Shown here: positions 11,461 through 21,990 of the stretch, one piece after another | How the letters are laid out: each line of letters begins with the position of its first letter | Position numbering within the stretch: the first letter of the stretch is position 1 | Assembly (NCBI RefSeq): GCF_001540865.1 | Contig: NC_033627.1 | Span: forward strand, 8,537,408-8,601,407 | Length of the DNA stretch: 64,000 nt | Direction: 5' to 3' | DNA from: Ananas comosus | Taxonomy: Eukaryota > Streptophyta > Magnoliopsida > Poales > Bromeliaceae | The notes under the pieces: generated by a model | Told to the model about the DNA's origin: nothing | The model's input: the letters and a program-made list of their open reading frames with translations, nothing else | The model's database searches: none | Program-made: the position numbers and the translations under genes

Positions 11461-11639
11461 TACAGAGGAGGTTGCTACCTTCGATTCACATACGAGAACT
11501 GATTATAGCTCCCATAGAAATAAAGGAAGATTGGAGAGAATTATTAATCAAATATCTAGAAGATCCTAATACCAGGGTCGGCTATAATATTCGAAGAAGA
11601 GCTCTCGGCTATTTTTTATTGGATGGTCAACTTTATAAG

Positions 11640-12101
11640 AGAGTAGCCGAAGAGGTTCTATTAAAGTGTTTAGGACCTGAAGAAGCTCTGTTGATAATGG
11701 GAGAAACACATGAAGGAATATGTGGAACCCATTTAGCCGAAAAAAAGTTAAGATGGACAATTCGACACTTAGGATACTATTGGCCAACAATACATCAAGA
11801 TTGTATAGAATATGCCAAAGGTTGTCAGGATTGTCAATTTCATGGCTCAATCCAGAGGGTTCCGGCCTCTGAGATGTATGCAATCATCAAGCCATGGCCT
11901 TTTCGAGGTTGGGCCATGGATTTAATTGGAGAAATTCAGCCGAACTCCTCGGCTGGTCACAAGTTTTTAATAGTGACTGTCGATTATTTCACCAAGTGGG
12001 TAGAAACAAAACCCACTCGGTTGGTTACTCAAAAAGAGATTATTGATTTTGTTGAAGATTACATAATTCATCGCTTTGGGATTTTCGAGACAATTACGAC
12101 C
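11640..12101 (+). pseudogene. Integrase of element B, N-terminal half
   Basis: The HHCC zinc-binding domain is visible (His codon at 11709, then H..., CIEYAKGCQDC), followed by the first catalytic Asp in WAMDLIGE (~11915). Reading stops at ETITT because copia H is inserted at 12102. The integrase resumes at 21277 with the second catalytic Asp. Confidence 0.88.
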
Positions 12102-12602
12102 TGTAGAATGCAGCGGAAGTATTCGTTCGTACCTTTTTGCGGAAACGATTCGCGCTAGAATGCGATGAGCCCGGATCGTAGAGGTTGGTTCACGTGTCCT
12201 TGGATCGCCCTTGAAAGTCTTCTTGCGCTCCGAACTCGCGGTGGATCGAACTACAAACGAGCACGATCGCAAATCCACCGTTCAAGTCCCTCTAGAATAA
12301 TAGGTTAATGGAGGAAGTGGATTTTCTCTTTTTGTTTCTTATTCTCTTTCTTTTTCCGTTCTTCCCGTACCTTTTGTTATGTGGGATCGACCGCATATTT
12401 ATAAGGGATTCCAAAATCCTAATAGCGTTAGAGATAAGGCCAAATCAGTTATTAATTGTTATCCTTATATGACTAGGATTTATCTCTAACTAACTTTCCT
12501 ATTTGAAAGCGAGATTAATTCCAATCCAATTAGATAACATAACATCCGTCGGATCGAACCCGCTTATGGGCGTACCCGATTTGATTTAACCGAATGCCAA
12601 CA
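12102..12602 (-). mobile_element. 3' LTR of copia H
   Basis: Runs TGTAGAATGC... to ...AATGCCAACA on the + strand. A TATA box (TTATAAATA on the minus strand, ~12395) is present. The bases just to the right (12603-12616) read GTGCGAGTGGGAGA on the minus strand, a good polypurine tract. Confidence 0.92.
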
Positions 12603-12852
12603 TCTCCCACTCGCACATGACGGGATCGATGCCATCGTAACCACTTCCTCAACATCACACCACTATTAATTCTATTCATACAAGAAAATGAACAGTGCAG
12701 CCGCCGAGTCAACCTGCATTTTGGGAGCTCTATACTAGAAACCCCATTCGGCCAGCATAGAGATATCAACCCTCAAAAAGAAAAAAATATTAGACTCGTG
12801 ATGCCCTAGACCATTGAATTACATCAGGTTCAGCATCTCTAATCTCTCAAAG
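12603..12852 (-). other. Copia H 3' untranslated segment with PPT
   Basis: 250 bases between the 3' LTR and the nested LARD LTR. Apart from the PPT at its left edge I see no gene or motif. Confidence 0.6.
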
Positions 12853-12891
12853 TGTCACGCCCCGGGGTCCCTTTAGGTTAAAAACACAGCG

Positions 12892-12938
<47 letters not shown>

Positions 12939-14955
12939 AAACCTGACCCCAAGGTATGCCAGATCCGCCACAAATATAGGGAATCCATGTTCACACAGAC
13001 AGAGTCTCCCCTGTATTTGCACGGCGTCGCACAAGTACAAGAGTATAGCCAGAAAACAACCACAACCAAATGAATATAAAGATAACTATATATTCATACA
13101 TTCACCATTCACATCACAGTTTTACATTCAGTGTTTAAATAGAAATTCACGAAAATTCTTTTGAAAACTGTTCCCTATACGGAAACCTTTATTCTTTAAG
13201 AAACGCTACCACGAGGGGTAGAAAATCTTTTATTTCAAGAAAACATAATTCCTTTATTACATTCCAAAACCAACTGAAAACTCAGATATTCAAATAATAA
13301 AACAAAACTGAACCATGTAAACCGACTAAGCTATATATCAACAGAATAATAAGGGTAATAACTAAATCGAAATAACCTGGGTCGGAAGCAATATCGACCG
13401 CTACACACGTACCTCACGTCTCGTCCCACTACTCGTCGCCCGCGATACCTGAAAAATGGTGGGGGAGGTGAGAACATGTAAACATGTCTCCCCTCCCAGT
13501 GGGTACCGCAAACCGAAGAAGGCGAGGAGTACTCACCGGATCAGGAAGAGAGCTATACAACAACACGGAGAACTAGATAGACATAAGTACTGGTAAGTAA
13601 AGATGCTGATAAGTAAGGAGCTGACAAGTATAGATGCAGATAAATAAAACAGTAGCTACAATAAACAGATAAGGATGTACTGAAAATAAATACCACAGCT
13701 ACTGTATGCATGCGTCAACTGACGATAAGCTCAAAAGTACCCAATCTCGCTGCCCTATTGGTCCGAAGACCTCAGGCCCATGCCACACTGCTCAACCTGT
13801 ACCTGACCCTCGCAATGAAGCCCCTGGGTCAGAAGCACAGTACCTGACCCTCGCAATGAAGCCCCTGGGTCAGAAGCATATACCCTCGCAATAAAGCCCC
13901 TGGGCTCACGGGTTGGCAATCCAACCACTTTTCCGGAAAAGAACACCCTCTTGCGGTGGATCAGACCGCTGTTGTTTCGCTGAAGTTCGCTTCATGCGCG
14001 CGCCCTCCACAGTGGCCGGGATTGCTCCGAAAGGTGAGCACGGCCTCCGGCACGTCGAGACCTGTTAGTAGGTGTCTCGGTTTGGCGGCATGACTCCTGG
14101 TTTGTGTAGACGGACCATAAAAGCGCCGAAATCGCATGAAATAATGCGATTTCGGGTATTCGGAAGGGCTTTTATGCAACTTTGTCCGTCGTGGCTGCTG
14201 TTGGCAGCAAGTATGGGCTGAGGATAACCTCCGGATTGATTGTCCAAGGCCCCGGACCTTTGCGAAGACCGGAAATGCATTTTCGGAGCGTTTTTTGGCG
14301 AAATCCGCCGATAGAACGCGTTTTCGATTCGGAATTCTTCCGACGGTACTTGGGGATCATTTGTTTCATCGCTGAGCCTTGTTGGCTGGTCACCCGCATC
14401 GTTTCGTAGGTTTGGAAACGACGGGTGAGCGACGGTGAAGTTCCGGTGCGGTTTTCCGGACTTTCAGTTTGTTCGGTAATCGGTTTTGGGAAATCAATTC
14501 TCGTGGGTTTATTTGTGGGGTTATGCTTTTAGGGTTTCTTAGTTGTAGGTTAGACACTAACCCAGTGGACCCCCCCTTAGGTCCTGTTGACGTTCTTTTG
14601 CAGTCAGGAGACAGGCGCGACAGTTGTACAGGTGGGTACTTCGATCCGACGTTGGTACAGTGGTGCACGCTCGGTGACGTTTCCTTTACCCTTGTTGTTT
14701 ATATCTTTTACCATATATATGTTGAGCCTTGCACCCATGCTGTTTCCTTATTACTCTCTACATAATTGTTGCCAGGTGTAGTATCATGTGTAGGAGTAGA
14801 GTAGACTTTATCTGTTTATGATATTTATGATTTGGTTGGTCTGATCTCCTATGTGATCTCCATGACCTGGATGGTCGACGTTGCATCTCCTACACTTGTG
14901 ACTTGGTTGGTAGTTTCTTGTACTTCGTATCAGTGACCTGGTTGAGATTTTTACA
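12853..14955 (-). mobile_element. Rearranged LARD-type solo LTR nested in copia H
   Basis: The left end TGTCACGCCCC and right end TTACA are LTR termini flanked by a perfect duplication CAAAG (12848-12852 and 14956-14960). Left part 12853-~13972 matches the last ~1.06 kb of the LARD LTR (58348-59405) in inverse orientation. From ~13973 to ~14945 the match is to the middle of the same LTR (~57205-58240) in direct orientation. So the middle was inverted after insertion and ~1.8 kb of LTR start is missing. Contains an A/T homopolymer (12893-12936). Confidence 0.85.
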
Positions 14956-14960
14956 CAAAG

Positions 14961-15803
14961 AGCCATGCTAACCGCAATTGCGCACATTATGACACTATAC
15001 TCATGATTGTTTCGCTATGCTGAAGCGACACAACTTGTCGACAATGAGTCAAAGTGTCTTAATGTAATTCAACTAGTCTTTCTTGAGCCCTCATGCCACT
15101 GAGTTGAGAACTGATTGCTTTCCCAGCAATGCCTCGTAAAGTCGCATCACTCATTGCCGTAGGTAACATGCCAAAGTAGCAACATCAATTCTTTCACTTA
15201 ATGACATAGTCAAAAGTCACTAAGGGCATCTAACATAAATAGGACATCGTCTCAAAATAATGCCCGTAAGAACTTACACGATGAGGAAGCAGGGATCCAT
15301 TCACTCATCTTCTTCATTTAGTCGCCCAGCACATGTAGTATGAAATACATGCTATGACAGAGAATCCCAATAAGCGTATGTCTTTCTCAATGTCATACGG
15401 ATCTTAGCTCAGTCACTCCCGGAGTGTCTAGCCTGAGTTCTCCATTTGCTCGCTATCTCAAGCGTCAAACGGTGAGCTCACATCCGGCTCTTAATATACA
15501 GGCCATACGAATCGTGGGACTATTCATATACGGTCTCATTAATGACCTCATCTTGGTGCCAACCAAGGCGGCTTTCATTAATGCCTCAATTTTCACTCGC
15601 TCTCTACAGCGCCGAAAAGAATGATTGCCCGTGTGAGAGGGCCAATCAGCCTGTGACATACTATCAATCAGTTTAATAATAATGCACGTGTACTAATTTT
15701 ACCAAATATCTTTTCCAGAATAATAATTTGTAATTAAATAACCAAGAAATTACAAAAAAAAATCGACTGTCTACACAATCAAATCCTACGGAGTCCAAGA
15801 GCT
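14961..15803 (-). other. Copia H sequence downstream of pol
   Basis: About 840 bases between the pol stop and the nested LTR. Short open frames only; nothing recognised. Taken as the long 3' untranslated part of H. Confidence 0.5.
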
Positions 15804-18800
15804 TTAACATGAGCCCAAAAATAATTCTCTAACAACAGGCTTAGTTAGAGAATCTACAACCACGCGACTCGTAGATATGTGTTCCAGGATTATTTTCTTC
15901 TGCGCCACTGCCTTCGAGTGGTCCAATCCCAGATTGGACTGAAAATGGCTAACCAAGCCCACGGCATAGCATATATCAGGCCGAGTACACATCATAGCAT
16001 ACATCAGGCTCCCGACCGCATTAGCATATGGAATCCGATTCATCTTGTCCTTCTCTTCAGAAGTTTTAGGGCACTGTTTAAGGTTCAAACTCTCACCTTT
16101 AGCAATAGGAGTGTCAATGGGTTTGCAATTTTGCATCTGAAATCGTTCTAAAACTTTTCTTAGGTAAGTCTCTTGAGACAGACCTAAAAGTTTCTTTGAA
16201 CGATCTCGTAGGATCTTAACTCCGAGCACATAATTCGCTTCACCCATGTCCTTCATTTCAAAATTAGAGGACAGCCACGTCTGAGTGGCGACAATCATCT
16301 CCTTATTATTCCCGGCCAATAAGATGTCATCCACATATAAAGAAAGGATAAGAAAAAATTCTTTGGACCGTTTAACATACACACAGTGATCTTCTTCAAT
16401 CATCGTAAACCCATCTTCAGTGATGGCTCGATGAAATCGAATATACCACTGTCTGGAGGACTGCTTCAATCCATAAATGGATCGTCGGAGCTTACAAACT
16501 TTATGCTCCTCACCCTTTACAGAGAAGCCAGTAGGCTGATCCATATAGATCTCCTCATCCAGTTCTCCATTGAGAAATGCAGTTTTAACGTCCATTTGGT
16601 AAAGATCCAAATCCAAATATGTGACAATGGCCAAGATCAGACGGATCGAAGCAAACCTTACAACAGGAGAAAAAGTTTCTTCGTAATCAACGCCTTCTCG
16701 TTGGGTAAAACCCTTTGCTACTAGGCGAGCCTTGTACCTATCGATAGAACCGTCTGCCTTGCGCTTAATCTTGAGAACCCATTTATTCCCAATTGTTTTG
16801 CGCCCTTGTGGCAAGTCAACCAAGTCCCAGACATGATTTGACTTCATCGATTCTATTTCCTCCATCATTGCATCCATCCATTCCTTATGAGTAGGTAATG
16901 AGAGAGCCTCTTGGAAGGATCTAGGCTCATCATCATCATGTGCAGCAACCATGAAAGCTTCCCCCTCAATCTCAAAACGACGACGGGGAATGCCTACACG
17001 TGCGCTCCTACGAAGTTGAGGCTCCACATCTAAAGGTAAGTCGCTCCCACTATCCCCAGGAGGTATCGGAGTCGCCTCCTCTGCCTCAACTGAGCGAATA
17101 GAAGCGCCAATGTCAGAGTCATCCATCTCATGGAACTCAGTTTCATTTCGAACCTCACTTCTATAAGGAAAATCCTCCTCGAGGAATTCAACATCTCGTG
17201 ACTCAATCTCAGTCAAACTTCCATCAGGCTGCTTTCCGATGAACACGTATCCCTTAGAGTGTTCAGAGTATCTTATAAAGATACACTTTCTCCCTCTAGG
17301 ACCCAACTTCCCATCCTTGTGAGAAGTATTGTGTACATAAGCTGCCGAACCCCAAGGACGCAGGAGCTCCAAATTTGGTTTCCTGCCTGTCCATAATTCA
17401 TAAGGGGTGGAAGGTACTGTTTTGGAGGGTACACGATTAAGAATGTAGGCAGCAGTTAACAATGCGTCTCCCCAAAAGGAGACAGGCAAATTTGCTTGCG
17501 CCATCATTGACCTAACCATGTCAAGCAAGGTGCGATTTCTTCTCTCCGCTACACCATTTTGCTGCGGAGTGCCAGGAATTGTCAGCTGTCTGATTATTCC
17601 CTTTTCATCACACAATTTCTTAAATTGTTCAGATAGATACTCGCGGCCTCGATCAGTTCTTAAGCATTTAATTTTCATATCTAACTGATTCTCAACCTCA
17701 TTAATATAACGTCTAAAACAATCCAATGCTTCAGACTTATGGGAGATCAGATAAACATGACCGAAGCGCGTATGGTCATCTATAAATGTGATGAAGTAAA
17801 AAGCACCATGTCTTGCCCTCACACTCATTGGGCCACAAATGTCGGAATGGATTAATTGTAAAGGAAATTCTGCCCTTGAAGCTTTATTAAATGGTTTTCG
17901 GGTCGCTTTTCCCGCTAAACAATGTTCACAAGTGGGTAGGTCGACTTTAGTGAGCGAGCTCAATAACCCGTCTCTAACTAATCTAGTCATTCTATCCTGC
18001 CCAATATGACCAAGACGTGCATGCCATTTAATTGAAACATTGTGATCATTCTCAACAGAAGATAGCAGGGAAAAAGAATCACTATTATTAATATTATAAT
18101 CAATGTCCAAAACCATAAAACCATTCGACATAAAACCTCTTCCATAATAAATAGTTCCAAGATGAATCTTAACTACATCACTCTCAAAACGAAAAGAAAA
18201 GCCTAACTGTAGCATAGCAAGAATAGAAAACAAGTTCCGCCGAATTCCTGGAGCATAAAGTACATCATGTAGATATAAAGTTCGACCACCTTGCATGATC
18301 AACTTGTATGTGCCAATGCCTAACACATCGACACTTGAATCGTTCCCCATGTATACCCTTCTGCTCCGAGCAGGCACACGACGGTACTCAACAAATCCCA
18401 TCCGATCCCTCGCTACGTGGTCTGTTGCTCCTGAGTCTACAATCCACACAAGGAGAGATTCAGCAACAAACGTATTAGAAGAAACAAAAGAGCGAGAATC
18501 GGGATAGAGATGTACCTTCTTCGGCTCAGTGCAATCACGAGCGAAGTGTCCCAGCTGATTACAGTTGAAACAAGTCATCTTTGACTTGTCCTTCTTGCCA
18601 CCTCGTTTGCTTCTCTTTCTTTTAGTGCTCTTCGCGTTCTTAGGCGCGGATCCGCTACGATTTTGAGCCCCAGTAGTCCTCTTTCGCTTGAACCCAGATG
18701 TCCTGCGAAAGTTTGACTCAGCAGCATTGGCAGTTGGAGTTTTAACAGCCTCAAGGCGCTCCTTCTCCAACTCCAAATGCCACGCAACATCCTCAAAAGT

Positions 18801-19352
18801 TTTAATATTGTCATTATGGGTCAAATTTACTCGCATATGTTCCCACGAATTGGGAAGGGAACGAATCATAGCTTGGATCTGCTGCTCATCAGTCAAGGTG
18901 TCGCCAGCCGACTTTAACTCGCGAATCATGTTTGACATTGTTCTAACGTGCTGTTTTATAGTCTGATCGGCACGCTTCTTATAACTGTCAAACCTCATAG
19001 TCAGACTGCGCAACCTTGTAGCCGAAGTTGCATCAAACTTTGCTTTGAGAGCCTCCCACATGTCATACGCAGTCGGATACTGCTCACACTTGCACAAGAG
19101 ATCATTCTGCATACTGCTCAGCAACGTGATGCGAGCAATGCGATCCTTTTTGAGCCAATTATTATAAGCTTCCATATCTCGGCGAGCCTGGGCACTGGTG
19201 CCCTTTGCGGGTAGGTCCATTTTATTACTCAGGTTTTCCAGAACCTCTTGCTCAGCGAGAACATATTGAATTTTACGGTGCCAAATATCATAATTGTCAC
19301 CATCTAATTTCTCGCCCTGGTTTAAATCCGCAACAATTTGCTTGGAGGCCAT
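15804..19352 (-). CDS. Copia H Gag-Pol polyprotein, RNase H deleted in frame
   Basis: An uninterrupted 1182-residue frame from an ATG preceded by the H leader. Domains in order: gag with N-terminal copia capsid region (1-250), CCHC knuckle CFNCNQLGHFARDC (261-274), protease DSGA (306-309), integrase HHCC (H444, H449, C475, C478) and DDE (D504, D567, E603), RT with QMDVKTAF (D921) and YVDD (1006-1009). After PDICYAVGLVSHFQSN the text jumps from GLDHSKAV straight to AQKKIILEHI at residue ~1149, so the whole RNase H core is missing without loss of frame. Full-length relatives are about 150 residues longer. The protein could be made, but H would need RNase H from elsewhere to copy itself. Confidence 0.92.
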   Translation of the reverse strand: MASKQIVADLNQGEKLDGDNYDIWHRKIQYVLAEQEVLENLSNKMDLPAKGTSAQARRDMEAYNNWLKKDRIARITLLSSMQNDLLCKCEQYPTAYDMWEALKAKFDATSATRLRSLTMRFDSYKKRADQTIKQHVRTMSNMIRELKSAGDTLTDEQQIQAMIRSLPNSWEHMRVNLTHNDNIKTFEDVAWHLELEKERLEAVKTPTANAAESNFRRTSGFKRKRTTGAQNRSGSAPKNAKSTKRKRSKRGGKKDKSKMTCFNCNQLGHFARDCTEPKKVHLYPDSRSFVSSNTFVAESLLVWIVDSGATDHVARDRMGFVEYRRVPARSRRVYMGNDSSVDVLGIGTYKLIMQGGRTLYLHDVLYAPGIRRNLFSILAMLQLGFSFRFESDVVKIHLGTIYYGRGFMSNGFMVLDIDYNINNSDSFSLLSSVENDHNVSIKWHARLGHIGQDRMTRLVRDGLLSSLTKVDLPTCEHCLAGKATRKPFNKASRAEFPLQLIHSDICGPMSVRARHGAFYFITFIDDHTRFGHVYLISHKSEALDCFRRYINEVENQLDMKIKCLRTDRGREYLSEQFKKLCDEKGIIRQLTIPGTPQQNGVAERRNRTLLDMVRSMMAQANLPVSFWGDALLTAAYILNRVPSKTVPSTPYELWTGRKPNLELLRPWGSAAYVHNTSHKDGKLGPRGRKCIFIRYSEHSKGYVFIGKQPDGSLTEIESRDVEFLEEDFPYRSEVRNETEFHEMDDSDIGASIRSVEAEEATPIPPGDSGSDLPLDVEPQLRRSARVGIPRRRFEIEGEAFMVAAHDDDEPRSFQEALSLPTHKEWMDAMMEEIESMKSNHVWDLVDLPQGRKTIGNKWVLKIKRKADGSIDRYKARLVAKGFTQREGVDYEETFSPVVRFASIRLILAIVTYLDLDLYQMDVKTAFLNGELDEEIYMDQPTGFSVKGEEHKVCKLRRSIYGLKQSSRQWYIRFHRAITEDGFTMIEEDHCVYVKRSKEFFLILSLYVDDILLAGNNKEMIVATQTWLSSNFEMKDMGEANYVLGVKILRDRSKKLLGLSQETYLRKVLERFQMQNCKPIDTPIAKGESLNLKQCPKTSEEKDKMNRIPYANAVGSLMYAMMCTRPDICYAVGLVSHFQSNLGLDHSKAVAQKKIILEHISTSRVVVDSLTKPVVRELFLGSC

Positions 19353-20200
19353 TCAATTTCACTATGTTCATGCAATGCGCAGAAAAGGATATTTTAAAAT
19401 TAGTACACGATACATATATTCAATTTTGCCGCATCTCCTAAATTAAAAATTAGACCATAGATGCGTAAAGAAAAATTTTGCTATGCTCGTAATCACATCA
19501 CACACCATATGTCATAATTTTTAATTTATTTAATTAAGATGCACAAAAAATTGGGAGTAAAAAGCATATAATTTACTCTACCAAAGTCAAAAAGACTCCC
19601 ACTAGATAAGGCATGCATAAAATATATATGCCTAAAGTTACATTTATATATACATCATAAAAGGCATTATCACATTTTAAATGCATCTTAATTAAATAAA
19701 TTAAATATTGTGACATATGGTGTGTGATGTGATTACGAGCATAGCAAAATTTTTCTTTACGCATCTATGGTCTAATTTTTAATTTAGGAGATGCGGCAAA
19801 ATTGAATATATGTATCGTGTACTAATTTTAAAATATCCTTTTCTGCGCATTGCATGAACATAGTGAAATTGAATGGCCTCCAAGCAAATTGTTGCGGATT
19901 TAAACCAGGGCGAGAAATTAGATGGTGACAATTATGATATTTGGCACCGTAAAATTCAATATGTTCTCGCTGAGCAAGAGGTTCTGGAAAACCTGAGTAA
20001 TAAAATGGACCTACCCGCAAAGGGCACCAGTGCCCAGGCTCGCCGAGATATGGAAGCTTATAATAATTGGCTCAAAAAGGATCGCATTGCTCGCATCACG
20101 TTGCTGAGCAGTATGCAGAATGATCTCTTGTGCAAGTGTGAGCAGTATCCGACTGCGTATGACATGTGGGAGGCTCTCAAAGCAAAGTTTGATGCAACTT
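19025..20200. repeat. Inverted repeat of the copia H gag start
   Basis: Arm 1 (19025-19543) is the start of gag and its leader. Arm 2 (19682-20200) is the reverse complement, 519 bp each, around a 138-bp AT-rich spacer. The arms look identical by eye except at least two mismatches near the loop. Arm 2 ends exactly at a single N (20201). A minus-strand transcript from the right LTR would fold into a long hairpin. Either a real foldback or an assembly artefact. Confidence 0.85.
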
Positions 20201-20201
20201 N

Positions 20202-20380
20202 CGTGCGGCCCAAGCGTCCGCGTGGCCCGCGTGGCCTGCTCGGCATGCGCGGCCCGCATGGCCTCGTAGCCCGCGGCCTGTTGGGTGTAGCCCGCAAGGG
20301 TCGTGCGGCCCGCGACCTGCACGCGGTTTGCGTGGCCGACACTGCCGGCGGCCTACGCGCTGCTGCGACGCCGGTACAGT
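20202..20380. repeat. GC-rich degenerate repeats in the copia H leader
   Basis: About 180 bases of imperfect GCGGCCCGC / CGTGGCC repeats between AT-rich sequence and the N at 20201. Much richer in GC than the rest of H. Origin unknown. Confidence 0.7.
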
Positions 20381-20756
20381 AATAATTTTTACTAACCTAT
20401 GATTAGAAATCCAAATCATGCAAGGAATATATCAATAGAAAGCTTATGAGAAGCTCTTCTAAATCATGCAATTTTCACAATGGGATATACATCAAACAAG
20501 CCACCCCCAAAGTTTCGATTTAGGGTTTCATTTTTTTCATAAAATACAAAACCAAAACAAATCAAACTTTGTAGATCTAATCTATAAGATAGGTGCTTTA
20601 AGATGTGTAGCAATCAAGCAAAAAAATCCACTTCTGAAAAAAACCGCCATTAACGCTCACATACATGCAAGAAAAAATCTAAAACATGATAGATCTTGTT
20701 ATATTGCATGTAATCTCGTTAAAAGATGTATCAAGACCACGAAATCAACGAAAAAA
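20381..20756 (-). other. Copia H untranslated leader
   Basis: AT-rich sequence between the PBS and the GC-rich repeats. No coding frame of note. Confidence 0.6.
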
Positions 20757-20769
20757 GGCTCTGATACCA
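20757..20769 (-). promoter_or_regulatory. Primer binding site of copia H (initiator tRNA-Met)
   Basis: Reads TGGTATCAGAGCC on the minus strand, one base inside the 5' LTR. This is the standard plant copia PBS, complementary to the 3' end of initiator tRNA-Met. Confidence 0.95.
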
Positions 20770-20770
20770 A

Positions 20771-21271
20771 TGTAGAACGCAGCGGAAGTATTCGTTCGTA
20801 TCTTTTTGTGGAAGCGATTCGCGCTACAATGCGATGAGCCCGGATCGTAGAGGTTGGTTCACGTGTCCTTGGATCGTCCTTGAAAGTCTTCTTGCGCTCC
20901 GAACTCGCGGTGGATCGAACTACAAACGAGCACGATCGCAAATCCACCGTTCAAGTCCCTCTAGAATAATAGGTTAATGGAAGAAGTGGATTTTTTCTTA
21001 TTGTTTCTTATTCTCTTTCTTTTTCCGTTCTTCCCGTACTTTTTGTTATATGGGATCGATCGTATATTTATAAGGGATTCCAAAATCCTAATAGCGTTAG
21101 AGATAAGGCCAAATCAGTTATTAATTGTTATCCTAATATGACTAGGATTTATCTCTAACTAACTTTCCTATTTGAAAGCGAGATTAATTCCAATCCAATT
21201 AGATAACATAACATCCGTCGGATCGAACCCGCTTATGGGCGCACCCGATTCGATTTAACCAAATGCCAACA
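20771..21271 (-). mobile_element. 5' LTR of copia H
   Basis: 501 bp, TGTAGAACGC to AATGCCAACA, mate of 12102-12602. The TATA sequence on the minus strand (~21064) would start the H transcript. Confidence 0.93.
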
Positions 21272-21276
21272 CGACC

Positions 21277-21968
21277 GATCAAGGGACAATGTTCACAGGA
21301 GGACAGTTCGTTTGGTTCATCGAGTCTCGAAAGATAAAATTGCTTCATTCGTCTCCTTATTATGCACAAGCGAATGGACAAGTAGAAGCAGCAAATAAAA
21401 TAGTCATTAATCTTATGAAACGGCATATCGGAAAGCATCCGAGAAATGAAATGAAAAACTTTCTGAAGTATTATGGGCATGCCGAACTTCAGTGAAAACG
21501 GCAACAAGGATGACACCATTCCAATTAGTTTACGGACATGAGGTCGTAATTCCGGCCGAAATAACGGTTCCTTCTTTGAGGACAGAAAAGCAAAAATATT
21601 TATCGACTGATGAATACAGTAAATTAATGAAGGACAAAGCAGAGGAAGTATGTGATACTCGGTTAATAGCTTTAGATAATATGCAAGTATACCAAAGCCG
21701 AGTGCGTAGCGCATACAATATGAGAGTTTGATCAAAGACATTTGCCGTCGGTGATTTAGTACTTCGGCTGGTTTTTCCAATCGGTTAAAAAGACCGAACG
21801 TATGAAAAATGGTCTCTAAATTGGGACGAGCCATTTCAAGTCAGTCGAATCACAAGAGGAAATGCATATTATTTGCAGAACAGAGATGGATCAGAAAATG
21901 AAAAACCAATTAATAAAAAATATTTGAAAAGATATTACCCATCTATGTGGGAGAAAAACCAAGATTAA
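21277..21968 (+). pseudogene. Integrase of element B, C-terminal half
   Basis: Resumes with TDQGTMFTG (second catalytic Asp codon at 21277-21279) and carries the third residue in NGQVEAANK (Glu codon 21385-21387). It ends in KRYYPSMWEKNQD, typical of the Tat pol terminus. A frameshift near 21490 and stops at ~21731 and ~21787 disable it. Its stop lies ~25 bases from the end of the antisense ORF, so the two run tail to tail. Confidence 0.88.
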
Positions 21969-21990
21969 AGTTAGAATATTACAAGCCGAA

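Larger units (their letters stand above)
12102..21271 (-). mobile_element. Ty1/copia element H, inserted in the Tat integrase
   Basis: Complete with both LTRs (12102-12602 and 20771-21271, 501 bp each), PBS, gag-pol and PPT, all on the minus strand. The 5-bp target duplication CGACC is perfect (12097-12101 and 21272-21276), and removing H restores the Tat integrase frame across the second catalytic Asp. The LTRs differ at 17 of 501 positions by hand count (~96.6% identity). Internally it carries a rearranged LARD solo LTR (12853-14955) and an inverted repeat at the gag start. H's copia lineage is not resolved. Confidence 0.93.

Noticed and set aside
19205..20020. Two identical 78-residue frames as a duplicated gene
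   Set aside because: They are the antisense shadow of gag in the two arms of the inverted repeat.
21199..21834. 211-residue minus-strand frame
   Set aside because: It runs antisense across the copia LTR end and the Tat integrase; no independent gene.
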